DNA of 64,000 nucleotides from Chrysopogon serrulatus (Eukaryota > Streptophyta > Magnoliopsida > Poales > Poaceae), in the NCBI GenBank assembly GCA_015844335.1, contig JADLZL010004325.1, positions 1 to 64,000 of the forward strand, read 5' to 3'. The notes under the pieces are model-generated. The model saw only the letters and a list, made by a program, of their open reading frames with translations. It was not told where the DNA came from and searched no databases. Made by a program: the position numbers and the translations under genes. Below, one piece after another: positions 1 to 12,059 of this stretch; the first letter of the stretch is position 1, and each line of letters begins with the position of its first letter.

Positions 1-3000
1 TCATGTTTATCATTTTAATGAGAATGCAATTAACACATGATCATATGCATCATTAGGTTAATCACCAAGCATTAAGTACATTAGTGCATTTCATGGTATA
101 ATAGTCTTTTCGTGATTCATACTTTGTCTTGCATGTTGATTATGTTTTGATATGTTAATCATGCTTGATGATCATTAGTGTAGTTTGTTAATTAAATAAA
201 CTGAGTTTATAAGTACTAGGGTTGGTTTGCGCTCTTTATATTGTATGTGTGTGTGTGTATCTTATTTAAACTTCACCTATATGTTTTATTGTGTTTGTAA
301 AAGCAATCCACTAAAACCAACCTTGATGTTTGAGAGTGTGTGGCTAACTATGTTTCACCTTCCAAACATGTTTTACAAGTCAAATGATGCAAAACAAGAA
401 CAAAAATTGAATTTGGAATTCAAATGCTAACTCTTTCCATGATTGGTTTAAGTGTTGGAATTTCAATTTCATTTTCAATTTACAGGAGCTAACCATAATT
501 AATTTTCTAAATAAAAGTTACTAACCATTGGCACTATTTCAAAGTATAAACTTTGTACTTTGAAACTGTGCCATTGGTTGGGTTTAAAAAGTTCCACAAC
601 ATCATTAATTAATTGCCTAAAAATCCAATTTGAAGCTCCTTTTCAAAATCCACGAATTTCAAAGTGTTTTTGCCCCTTCTTAATTTCATCTCAAAATATT
701 CAAAATTTGGGAAAACTTCAAAAAAAAAATTGGTGCATCTCTTTGAGCTCTACAACTTTGGTATATAAAGTTTTTCAAGTTTTTGAATAAAATTTGAAGT
801 AATTTCAAAAGTTCTTCAAATTGGAAATTATCTCTTTTTGTATTTTAAACTCCAATTCAAAAATTATTTAGTTTCAGGAAAAACTTCCTTAATCAAAGTT
901 GTAGATCTTGAAAAAGGGAACAACTTTTATTTTTGGAGAATTTCATCTTTTATTCAAATTTTAAAAGTAATTTTGGAAATCCCAAAAAGTTAGAATTTAA
1001 TCCCTTTTCAAATTCAAATTGTATTTTCAAAAATATTTGTAATTTGGAAAAACTTCTTTAATAAAAGTTATAGAGCATGAAGAGTTGAACAATTTCTATT
1101 TTTGGAAATTTTTTGTGTTCAGTTCAATTTTTGGGAGAATTTTGAGAAAAACAGGGAAAAAAGGGAGGAGGTGCTACAGTAGTCGGCCGATCGGCCGCCG
1201 CCACTGTCGGCTTTTGCCGGTGTGCCACCACCGTCCACCGCCGTGGCGTCGTCCCCGGCGTTCCGCGCATGCTGCCACGCTAAGAGCTGCGTCACCGGTC
1301 TCGCCAACACGCGGTCCATCCTCTCGAAGTGTCATCGTGCCTCCTTAACTCCTCCAGCGCCAACGCGCCTCCTTTTTTTTTCTTTCCCTTGCACCACCGC
1401 CGTCGTCTTGGGTCGCCGGCGGAATTCGCTCTGTCTGTTCCACCACCATCCTTCAACTCTCGTGGTTCGTTCCGCGACTCCTTTTCGCGCTTGCAGAAAC
1501 CCCTTTTGCCTCCTCTGGTTGACGGTGTCGGCGCACGCGCCATCTTCTTCTCCCTGGATGGCGAAAGCTCCGCCGTGGCTATCTCACGAAGTTAAACTCT
1601 TCCGGCCTGGCCTCTATCCGAGCCAGGCGGTGCTTCAACTCCGCCATGAGCCGGGGATGTTCATCGGTCCGTCCCGAACACTCTACCGTGCGGTTGCTGA
1701 AGGGAGCAGACTTCTCCGTCGGTGCGCGCTCACGGCTCCACCGCCGAGCTTCGCCTTGCCCATGGCCAGCTCCTTCCGGCACGCTTCCGACCCAATTAAC
1801 AACCCCAGTAGCTCCGCCATGCCCTACTTTGGTGCTCACCGAACCGCCAATTTCATCTTTACCGTCGTCCCTTCTCGAAAGCGGCCGGCGCGCCAAGGGG
1901 CGCCGCTGAGCTCTCCTCCACCGTGGGTGTGCCCCTCTGCTCCAATTCCGCTGTCGTCAACACGATCAATCAGTCGCGATGGACACCCTTATGTATCCAT
2001 CCAACCCTTTCACAGTCGAATTGAGCTAGCAAGTAGCTTTGCATTTGCTTGCGCCGCCGTCACACACACCGCGCAACCGCCATGGTCGCCGTTTGTATCT
2101 TCTCTTGTCCCCAATCCGTCCAACCAATTCCCCAACTCCATGCACCTCTTCTTTGGGGTCCTTTTTTGGTGCCGCATTTGTCGTCTCTCTCTTCAACGTC
2201 GGCGAGGACCCGCCGTCGTCGCCACCGCCGCACCCCTCCCTGGTTCGGTTCAAACGGAGAAAAAGAGGGAGGGAGAAGAAAGGGAGATGCAGGCTGGGCC
2301 GGGCTGCAGCCGGGCCACTTTGGGCCATGGCACGGCCCAGTGAGGATAGAAAAGGTTTCTTCTTTTTCTAAAATGATTTTTATATCCTGATTTTGTATTT
2401 TTGATATTTAAATGAGTTGGGCAGTTAAAAATAAAATAAAAATATGGGTGTGATCCTTGTGAAATGATCTTTGCAGGAAAAATACTAACCCTGTGTTTTC
2501 AATAACTTTTAATTGTGTTAAAATTTGCCCTTTTAATTGATAAATGCAAGTTCCATGATTTTCAATAATTAAAATATAAGTCCAAAAATCATGAAATTTG
2601 TTTTGTGTGCTAATTAGATGATGGTGATCTTATTTATAAAGTTTGATCATGTTTTGACTAATTTTTTTTTATTATGCTTAATTAACGTTTAATTAATTAG
2701 TGTTTAATTAATTAATCTTGTGGTTAATTAGGGTTTAATTAATCTTTAATTATCAAGCTAATTAGTGGCTTTCAACAACTGTAAAAATGGTTAATAAATT
2801 AGTAATCACCCTTAATCACTATTAGGGTTGCCTGATTTTAGGATTGAGTGATGACCCTAGGTCAATAACCCTAATGACCTTCGGCATTTTATGTTAATTG
2901 CGTATCGTTAGTCCGTCGTCGTCGACGCTAGTCATACCTTCTTAGTGCGAGGTTATCGTGAAGGAAAGTTGTACTCAAGTTGATGTAAGATTAAGTTGTT

Positions 3001-4628
3001 TCATTCATGTTGCCCTGCATCATGCATCATGGCATGCATTTCATCATACTTAAACATGCATCATTTCATGTACGTATAGTCCACGTGAGAGCGATGGCTC
3101 ACGATGGTCAAGCTTCGGAGGAAGCTCGCGATGATCCAACCCTGACGAGATGAATCCCCAAAGACGTTGATGTCGAGATTAACCGCTAACCTTCTCTGCA
3201 ACGCAGGCAAGCCCCGGACACATTAAACCCTTTCTTGAATTTCGAAAGTTCTTTATAATTTTATGTTGATGATATGATGCATTAGGTGTAGGAGTTGAGT
3301 GATATCCTATCTTGATGCATTTACCGTACCTTGATATACTATCCTTGAAACCTGTTTTGATTTGAAAATATTTAGTATATGCTTAGTCTTGCTGATAGCA
3401 TAGGCTTTGCAAATAAAATGCTTTCAAAAGTTGATCACAATATCCCCGTTGAGGGTAATTACGAAAACCTGATGTTGCTTATTGTTTATCCTTTACTTTG
3501 ATCGGATCAAGGGTACTCAATAAGAACATGATGATGAGTAAATTGAGACGCCGGTGGAGTGACTTGCATCAGGAAGGGCTAGTGCCCTGGTGTAGTGTCG
3601 TCCACTTGTGTCGGTTAAGGACCGTCCGTTGTTTGGCGCTGGGATCATGAGGTTATTGGATAGTACTAGTCGCATGCTAATGGCGGTAAGCTCCCTTGTA
3701 TGATCCATGCGAGAACGGATAACCAGTACGGGAAGTAGCGTGTACCCACACTACGAGCGCACCGTCGACGGTTGTGACTGACGGCGTAGGGAGATGGTGT
3801 ACTGTACTCTCGTGGCTAGGACCCGTTCTGGTCTGGAGAAATGCAAGCATGAGTTGATGTATGTAAGATGTTCGGTCCTGCATACATCGTGTGGCTAGGA
3901 AGCCCCAGCTGGGTATATGAAGCGATTCGAATCGTCGTTGCTCCACGATATGGGAGACTTGATCCGAGTCCCGGCATCGTAGTAATGATGAAAATTGATG
4001 GAAGAAAGGTTTTGAAACCGATACATGGTTGACAAGTGTTTGCTCTAGACTAGGATAACCTAGATGGATAGCTTAATGCTTAATGAAAATATCAGATAAG
4101 AATGAATAGTAAGGATCAACATTAGTCGCTTTTCCGCAAAGGTGTCATTGATTCTTGCTAAAGCCTTACCTTGATTCCTATCACCGGCATTCCTGAGTCT
4201 TCTTCCCTCTTTTTGGTCGGGTAAGTCTTGCGGAGTACTTTTGTACTCAGGGTTTGTTTGACCCCTGTTGCAGGTGATGACTAGTGAAGCTAACTCGGTC
4301 ATACCAGTGGGCTTGGCATGATCGAATATCTTCCTTCTGCAAAGTTCTATTCTTGATTCCGCGAACTCAGTTAAGTTTTGTTTAATCAAACTCTGATCAA
4401 ATGTTGTAATCTTCTTTTGTAAATCTTCGGCTACTCTGTTATGTTTGTATAAATGGTTGTAATCTTTGCAAGTTCTTTGTAAGAAGTGGATCCCGGAGGA
4501 TCATGGTGTCATCGGGGGTTTCACCCGACGTAACATTCGAGTTATGTGGTACACAAGTACGGCTGACAGAGGTCTTAAGGACAATGTCAGGTGCTTGTGG
4601 GCCATATAATTTGGAAGGTTCTGCCACA
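1..4628 (+). repeat. 5' LTR (left end cut by window)
   Basis: Base 1 matches position 6096 of the second LTR, so about 73 bases are missing and the full length is about 4.70 kb. The LTR has an AT-rich first 1.15 kb, a GC-rich block (about 1160-2345), a second AT-rich part with many TTAATTAA-like motifs (2380-2830), and a mixed 3' third. A 54-bp stretch starting at 4219 is bounded by GTAAGT and TTGCAG, which could act as an intron. Open frames of up to 373 codons in the GC-rich block are not conserved in frame in the other LTR and are judged non-coding. Confidence 0.9.
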
Positions 4629-6022
4629 GAATGGTATCAAAGCGATTCTTACAAAGATACTTGTAGTATTGCTTTGCGAAAACTTCAAAATGAGTTTACA
4701 ATTAAAAGTTTTTAACGAAACAATATTAAAACTTATCTTCCGATCTTTCTAAAATTGCTGCAAGCTGTCAAGAAAACTTTTCGGATAAACTGGAATCACA
4801 ACATTGAAGAATCTCCGGGTATTCTCACAGAAGTCTACTGAAGAGTCAGCTTCATCGACAATACCTTGCCAAGAGTCTTTCTGTATCCTGTCTCACTCTG
4901 CAAGACTAATGTGTAAAGTATTGCCCTATAGTGAGATGTGAGTGGTGTGCTAACTATCGTCGTGAAGACGTATAGGACGAGCATGCATCATACATATCAT
5001 AGAAGCTAAAGGTAACATGTCTTTCATTAATCCAACAATAGCTATTGTTCGCATAGCTATTAAGATCCCACTAATCTCGTCCTGTATCTCAATTTGCTAA
5101 GGATCTTTTGCTTAGCAAATACTTGAAAATAACTTTGATTTCCTCGCCTATGCATGTGTCTTACTTTGGTCTTCCTAATCTCGACACACGCAAATTTTCC
5201 TTGATCTAGTCATCCCGATATGTGTCAGGTGAGAGTTATCGAAATTATGTTTTATGATGGTACCATGATCCACGATCTGATGCAGCGTCGAAACCTGGGG
5301 CCTCCTGTGTGCTGCGGCCACATGAGTTACTGCTGGGCGCTCGCTTGTATCGAGATCAATGATCATCTTCCATCACATTCTACAATTAAAAGTGCTCCTT
5401 TGGAATCATTCTTTGAAATCCCAACTCCTTGTATATATTAACCTTGTTCTTGCGTATCTGGAATTTATTTAGCTTAAGCTTTACAACCATACTTTAATCT
5501 TGGTTATAACCTTGAAGATAACTTTCTTGCTTTGTGAGATTCTTGAAACTCAATGTGCTTGACACATTTCCTTTTCCATTATTCAAACCCTACCCTTCTT
5601 GGATCCTTTCTAATGTGTGTGACCTTGGTCTTTTTAGTCTCGACACATGCTACCTTATTGACCTCGTCACTTCAATATGCCTTATATTGAAGCTACTGCA
5701 ATAGTGTGTTATACTGGAGTCTCGACTCGTGACTATGCTACTATGTCCGGAAACTAGGATTTCCTAGAGGGCACTAGTATCATAGTCGGTGTTCCTGATA
5801 CAAGGTAACCCATTATTGTGTATTCTTTTCTTTAATCCCTATATACGTAATTCCTGTAGACACTCTCATTACCAATAGCTATCTCTTGATTTTAGTGGGT
5901 CAACCCAAACCCTGTTGTTTTATGGATTTCTTATAAGTCCATATGCTTGACACGTTTCCTTTTCCATTACTTAGCCCTAAACTTTGAATCTCGGGACGAG
6001 ATTCCTGTTAAGTGGGATATAA
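4629..6022 (+). other. Non-coding internal region of the LTR element
   Basis: This 1394-bp segment lies between the LTRs. No frame encodes a recognisable retroviral-type domain; the longest open frames are about 70 codons. It contains weak internal repetition: phrases resembling 'ctcgacacatgc' and 'cttgacacatttccttttccatta' occur more than once between 5150 and 5970. The 3' end carries the CGGGACGAGATTCC context seen just upstream of the 3' LTR in gypsy elements. Confidence 0.8.
4632..4643 (+). other. Primer binding site (tRNA-iMet type)
   Basis: TGGTATCAAAGC lies 3 bp downstream of the left LTR end. It differs by one base from TGGTATCAGAGC, the usual binding site for initiator methionine tRNA in plant gypsy and copia elements. 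It fixes the left LTR boundary at 4628. Confidence 0.8.
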
Positions 6023-9000
6023 TGTAACACCCCTGGTGTTACGTTAACCTAAACCCACCATAAACCCACCATGTCATCATGTTACGCATTAAGCATCATG
6101 TTTATCATTTTAATGAGAATGCAATTAACACATGATCATATGCATCATTAGGTTAATCACCAAGCATTAAGTACATTAGTGCATTTCATGGTATAATAGT
6201 CTTTTCGTGATTCATACTTTGTCTTGCATGTTGATTATGTTTTGATATGTTAATCATGCTTGATGATCATTAGTGTAGTTTGTTAATTAAATAAACTGAG
6301 TTTATAAGTACTAGGGTTGGTTTGCGCTCTTTATATTGTATGTGTGTGTGTGTGTATCTTATTTAAACTTCACCTATATGTTTTATTGTGTTTGTAAAAG
6401 CAATCCACTAAAACCAACCTTGATGTTTGAGAGTGTGTGGCTAACTATGTTTCACCTTCCAAACATGTTTTACAAGTCAAATGATGCAAAACAAGAACAA
6501 AAATTGAATTTGGAATTCAAATGCTAACTCTTTCCATGATTGGTTTAAGTGTTGGAATTTCAATTTCATTTTCAATTTCTGGGAGCTAACCATAATTAAT
6601 TTTCTAAATAAAAGTTACTAACCATTGGCACTATTTCAAAGTATAAACTTTGTACTTTGAAACTGTGCCATTGGTTGGGTTTAAAAAGTTCCACAACATC
6701 ATTAATTAATTGCCCAAAAATCCAATTTGAAGCTCCTTTTCAAAATCCTGAATTTCAAAGTGTTTTTGCCCCCTTCTTAATTTCATCTCAAAATATTCAA
6801 AATTTGGGAAAACTTCAAAAAAAAATTGGTGCATCTCTTTGAGCTCTACAACTTTGGTATATAAAGTTTTTCAAGTTTTTGAATAAAATTTGAAGTAATT
6901 TCAAAAGTTCTTCAAATTGGAAATTATCTCTTTTGTATTTTAAACACCAATTCAAAAATTATTTAGTTTCAGGAAAAACTTCCTTAATCAAAGTTGTAGA
7001 TCTTGAAAAAGGGAACAACTTTTTTTTTTTGGAGAATTTCATCTTTTATTCAAATTTTAAAAGTAATTTTGGAAATCCCAAAAAGTTAGAATTTAATCCC
7101 TTTTCAAATTCAAATTGTATTTTCAAAAATATTTGTAATTTGGAAAAACTTCTTTAATAAAAGTTATAGAGCATGAAGAGTTGAACAATTTCTATTTTTG
7201 GAAATTTTTGTGTTCAGTTCAATTTTTGGGAGAATTTTGAGAAAAACAGGAAAAAAGGGAGGAGGTGCTACAGTAGTCGGCCAGTTACTGGCCGCCACTG
7301 TCGGCTTTTGCCGGTGTGCCACCACCGTCCACCGCCGTGGCGTCGTCCCCGGCGTTCCGCGCACGCTGCCACGCTAAGAGCTGCGTCACCGGTCTCGCCA
7401 ACACGCGGTCCATCCTCTCGAAGTGTCGTCGTGCCTCCTTAACTCCTCCAGCGCCAACGCGCCTCCTTTTTTTTCTTTCCCTTGCACCACCACCGTCGTC
7501 TTGGGTCGCCGGCGGAATTCGCTCTGTCTGTTGCACCACCATCCTTCAACTCTTGTGGTTCGTTCCGCGACTCCTTTTCGCGCTTGCAGAAACCCCTTTT
7601 GCCTCCTCTGGTTGACGGTGTCGGCGCACGCGCCATCTTCTTCTCCCTGGACGGCGAAAGCTCCGCCGTGGCTATCTCACCGAAGTTAAACTCTTCCGGC
7701 CGGCCTCTATCCGAGCCAGGCAGTGCTTCAGCTCCGCCATGAGCTGGTGATGTTCGTCGGTCCGTCCCCGAACACTCTACCGTGCCGGTTGCTCGGGAAC
7801 GGAGCTTCTCCGTCGGTGCGCGCTCACGGCTCCACCGCCGAGCTTCGCCTTGCCCTGGCCAGCTCCTTCCGGCACGCTTCCGACCCAATTAACAACCCCA
7901 GTAGCTCCGCCATGCCCTACTGGTGCTCACCGAACCGCCAATTTCATCTTTACCGTCGTCCCTTCTCCGAAACGCGGCCGCGCCGCCGCGGGGCGCCGCT
8001 GAGCTCACCTCCACCGTGGGTGTGCCCCTCTGCTCCAATTCCGCTGTCGTCAACACGATCAATCAGTCGCGATGGACACCCTTATGTATCCATCCAACCC
8101 TTTCACAGTCGAATTGAGCTAGCAGTAGCTTGCCGCTGTTGCGCCGCCGCCGTCACACACTGCGCAACCGCCATGGTCGCCGCTGTATCTTCTCTTGTCC
8201 CCAATCCGTCCAACCAATTCCCCAACTCCATGCGCCTCTTCACTGGGGTCCTTTTTGGTGCCGTCGCTGTCGTCTCTCTCTTCAACGTCGGCGAGGACCC
8301 GCCGTCGTCGCCACCGCCGCACCCCTCCCTGGTTCGGTTCAAACGGAGAAAAAGAGGGAGGGAGAAGAAAGGGAGATGCAGGCTGGGCCGGGCTGCAGCC
8401 CGGGCCACTTTTGGGCCGTGGCACGGCAAAGTGAGGATAGAAAAGGTTTCTTCTTTTTCTAAAATGATTTTTATATCCTGATTTTTGTATTTTTGATATT
8501 TAAATGAGTTGGGCAGTTAAAAATAAAATAAAAATATGGGTGTGATCCTTGTGAAATGATCTTTGCAGGAAAAATACTAACCCTGTGTTTTCAGTAACTT
8601 TTAATTGTGTTAAAATTTGCCCTTTTAATTGATAAATGCAAGTTCCATGATTTTCAATAATTAAAATATAAGTCCAAAAATCATGAAATTTGTTTTGTGT
8701 GCTAATTAGATGATGGTGATCTTATTTATAAAGTTTGATCATGTTTTGACTAATTTTTTTGTATTATGCTTAATTAACGCTTTAATTAATTAGTGTTTAA
8801 TTAATTAATCTTGTGGTTAATTAGGGTTTAATTAATCTTTAATTATCAAGCTAATTAGTGGCTTTCAACAACTGTAAAAATGGTTAATAAATTAGTAATC
8901 ACCCTTAATCACTATTAGGGTTGCCTGATTTTAGGATTGAGTGATGACCCTAGGTCAATAACCCTAATGACCTTCGGCATTTATGTTAATTGCGTATCGT

Positions 9001-10719
9001 TAGTCCGTCGTCGTCGACGCTAGTCATACCTTCTTAGTGCGAGGTTATCGTGAAGGAAAGTTGTACTCAAGTTGATGTGAGATTAAGTTGTTTCATTCAT
9101 GTTGCCCCGCATCATGCATCATGGCATGCATTTCATCATACTTAAACATGCATCATTTCATGTGCGTATAGTCCACGTGAGAGCGATGGCCCACGATGGT
9201 CAAGCTTCGGAGGAAGCTCGCGATGATCCAACCCTGACGAGATGAATCCCCAAAGACGTTGATGTCGAGATTAACCGCTAACCTTCTCTGCAACGCAGGC
9301 AAGCCCCGGACACATTAAACCCTTTCTTGAATTTCGAAAGTTCTTTATAATTTTATGTTGATGATATGATGCATTAGGTGTAGGAGTTGAGTGATATCCT
9401 ATCTTGATGCATTTACCGTACCTTGATATACTATCCCTGAAACCTGTTTTGATTTGAAAATATTTAGTATATGCTTAGTCTTGCTGATAGCATAGGCTTT
9501 GCAAATAAAATGCTTTCAAAAGTTGATCACAATATCCCCGTTGAGGGTAATTACGAAAACCTGATGTTGCTTATTGTTTATCCTTTACTTTGATCGGATC
9601 AAGGGTACTCAATAAGAACATGATGATGAGTAAATTGAGACGCCGGTGGAGTGACTTGCATCAGGAAGGGCTAGTGCCCTGGTGTAGTGTCGTCCACTTG
9701 TGTCGGTTAAGGACCGTCCGTTGTTTGGCGCTGGGATCATGAGGTTATTGGATAGTACTAGTCGCATGCTAATGGCGGTAAGCTCCCTTGTATGATCCAT
9801 GCGAGAACGGATAACCAGTACGGGAAGTAGCGTGTACCCACACTACGAGCGCACCATCGACGGTTGTGACTGATGGCGTAGGGAGATGGTGTACTGTACT
9901 CTCGTGGCTAGGACCCGTTCTGGTCTGGAGAAATGCAAGCATGAGTTGATGTATGTAAGATGTTCGGTCCTGCATACATCGTGTGGCTAGGAAGCCCCAG
10001 CTGGGTATATGAAGCGATTCGAATCGTCGTTGCTCCACGATATGGGAGACTTGATCCGAGTCCCGGCATCGTAGTAATGATGGAAGTTGATGGAAGAAAG
10101 GTTTTGAAACCGATACATGGTTGACAAGTGTTTGCTCTAGACTAGGATAACCTAGATGGATAGCTTAATGCTTAATGAAAATATCAGATAAGAATGAATA
10201 GTAAGGATCAACATTAGTCGCTTTTCCGCAAAGGTGTCATTGATTCTTGCTAAAGCCTTACCTTGATTCCTATCACCGGCATTCCTGAGTCTTCTCCCCT
10301 CTTTTTAGTCGGATAAGTCTTGCGGAGTACTTTTGTACTCAGGGTTCGTTTGACCCCTGTTGCAGGTGATGACTAGTGAAGCTAACTCGGTCATACCAGT
10401 GGGCTTGGCATGATCGAATATCTTCCTTCTGCAAAGTTCTATTCTTGCTTCCGCGAACTCAGTTAAGTTTTGTTTAATCAAACTCTGATCAAATGTTGTA
10501 ATCTTCTTTTGTAAATCTTCCGCTACTCTGTTATGTTTGTATAAATGGTTGTAATACTGCAAGTTCTTTGTAAGAAGTGGATCCTGGAGGATCGTGGTGC
10601 CATCGGGGTTTCACCCGACAGAACATTCTGAGTTATGTGGTACACAAGTACGGCTGACAGAGGTCTTAAGGACAATGTCAGGTGCTTGTGGCCCATATAA
10701 TTTGGAAGGTTCTGCCACA
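6023..10719 (+). repeat. 3' LTR
   Basis: Complete 4697-bp LTR beginning TGTAACACCCC and ending TTCTGCCACA. It aligns throughout with 1-4628 at an offset of about 6095, shifting slightly at small indels. The GC-rich block lies at about 7255-8440, and most indel differences between the LTRs fall in it. In this copy the long open frames seen in the left LTR are broken and different ones appear (for example 7723-8481), which argues against a coding role. Confidence 0.92.
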
Positions 10720-11750
10720 GGCTCCTCGAACTGAACCTCTTTTCTTGGCATGATGCAACCTTCCTCTTTCTCTCCTATGTGTCCACTTCCTCAACCAGCA
10801 CATCCCCATGTTCAAGTTTGTCATATTTTTACAATTTTGCCCCCCGCATGGCATTTGTTCACGTCTGATGCATGCCCCTGCTTTGCAAAGAGTCTTTTTC
10901 AAATCTTTCTGCTCTTCTTTCTTCTCCCACCTTAGTATCTCCGCTGGCTTTAGTGGACTAGTGACTTCCTTCTCTCTCGATGCTGCAGCTCCTCCACTCT
11001 CCTCCTTACTACCTCCCGCCTTCTTTCTCCAAGGCAACGACGGAGTACGATGAGGATCACTCAAGCTACCTCTACTACCACTCCCCCAAGTTCATGCGCC
11101 ATTGGAGCATCGAGTGTGATTCACTCCTGCCACCAAAGTCCCCCACTTCCTTTTTCTTCGACGACATGCACCTCAAACTCCTATCGAAGGGCAAATTCTT
11201 CCCCTTCTCCTAGAGAACTGCACAGAACTTATTAGTGTGACCAAGAATACTAGACATGTAGCAGAAATCTGGTAGATGTTCATAAGCCAGGGGACACCAT
11301 CTCTCTACATTGCACTTCTCATCTATCACCGTCACTCCCCCCCCATGAGTGGCTTATGGATATCTAATCGGACTATGATCCGTAGAAACCTCCCCACTAC
11401 CATTCCACCCTCATCCGTGTCAGCTTCAACAAACTGGCCAACTTCATCACCTATTGCTTCCACAGTGCTGGAGTTCATCATGCCCAAATGAACTTAGGGC
11501 ATGCTGGTTCATATCCAATATTTGCCCTGGCAAAACTAGGGCATGCCAAATTTTGTGTGCCAAAACTTTGGCAAGAATTTTAGTATGACACTTGGTTGAG
11601 TGCCAAACTGCAACTTTCAAAATTTTGGACCTTGATTGGTTTGATGCCAAAAAGTAAGATCAAATCCTATTCTTGCTAGCCCTAAGGATCTCAATCTTAT
11701 AGGTTCTATCTCTTCTTTCTACAGAATGGTGTGTGACCAGTTTGTGTTAA
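10720..11750. other. Spacer with no supported gene
   Basis: The stretch is pyrimidine-rich on the plus strand to about 11470. Short open frames (10980-11213, 11276-11491) have no family features I recognise. The segment 11488-11660 has repeated 'gggcatgc', 'gcaaaa' and 'tttggc' phrases and may be a decayed MITE, but no clean terminal inverted repeat or target duplication was found. Confidence 0.5.
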
Positions 11751-11804
11751 TGCTTTAAGTTCAATACATCTGCTTGTGAATAAATATGATCTTGTCTATA
11801 ACAG

Positions 11805-12059
11805 ATGTCTACCAATACTCGCGCTGGTTCTTCACACGAAGGAGGTGAGGCCCCACAGGCACCACCAGCACCACAGTCCTTGGTCGAAGCCGTGGCGACT
11901 TTAGTAAATGCCACTATCGAGAATTCCCGATGCATTTGCGGGGAAATGGGTCAACACAATCACAATGCACCATATGAGAATCATGGCCATCGTAATCACG
12001 ACGAGATTACGTATGCGGATTTCACCGAGACCCGTCCGCCAGTCTTTACCAAAAGCTGA
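11805..12059 (+). pseudogene. Truncated Ty3/gypsy gag (N-terminal fragment)
   Basis: The frame opens with ATG at 11805, followed by a Gly/Ala/Pro-rich start and then a TYADFTETRPPVFTK motif near residues 69-83. In grass gypsy gag proteins this Y-x-x-F-x-x-x-x-P-x-F motif precedes the main capsid-like domain. The coding sequence stops right after the motif because the next bases belong to an LTR (from about 12055), giving an immediate TGA at 12057-12059. Only about 84 of an expected several hundred residues remain. It sits upstream of and collinear with the LTR relic, so the two probably come from one element that lost its middle. Motif recognition is from family knowledge, not an alignment. 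Confidence 0.75.

Larger units (their letters stand above)
1..10719 (+). mobile_element. LARD-like non-autonomous Ty3/gypsy LTR retrotransposon
   Basis: Two near-identical direct repeats (1-4628 and 6023-10719) flank a 1.39-kb unique segment. The right LTR starts TGTAACACCCCTGG and both LTRs end CTGCCACA, so the element has TG...CA ends. A methionine-initiator-type primer binding site lies 3 bp after the left LTR. The purine-rich stretch before 6023 follows the ACGAGATTCCTGTTAAGTGGG-like context common to grass gypsy elements. The left LTR lacks only its first 73 or so bases, cut off by the window edge. The internal region encodes no gag, protease, RT or integrase, so mobility would need proteins supplied in trans. 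LTR identity is high, with scattered SNPs and small indels, so the insertion looks recent. The predicted 5-bp target duplication on the right is GGCTC (10720-10724); the left copy is outside the window. Confidence 0.9.

Noticed and set aside
1222..2343. 373-codon open frame in the left LTR
   Set aside because: The frame is not kept in the near-identical second LTR, has Pro/Ser/Ala-rich low-complexity content, overlaps open frames on the other strand, and shows no motif.
1..10719. Simple tandem duplication of 6.1 kb
   Set aside because: TG...CA ends, a primer binding site after the first copy and a unique internal segment fit an LTR retrotransposon better.
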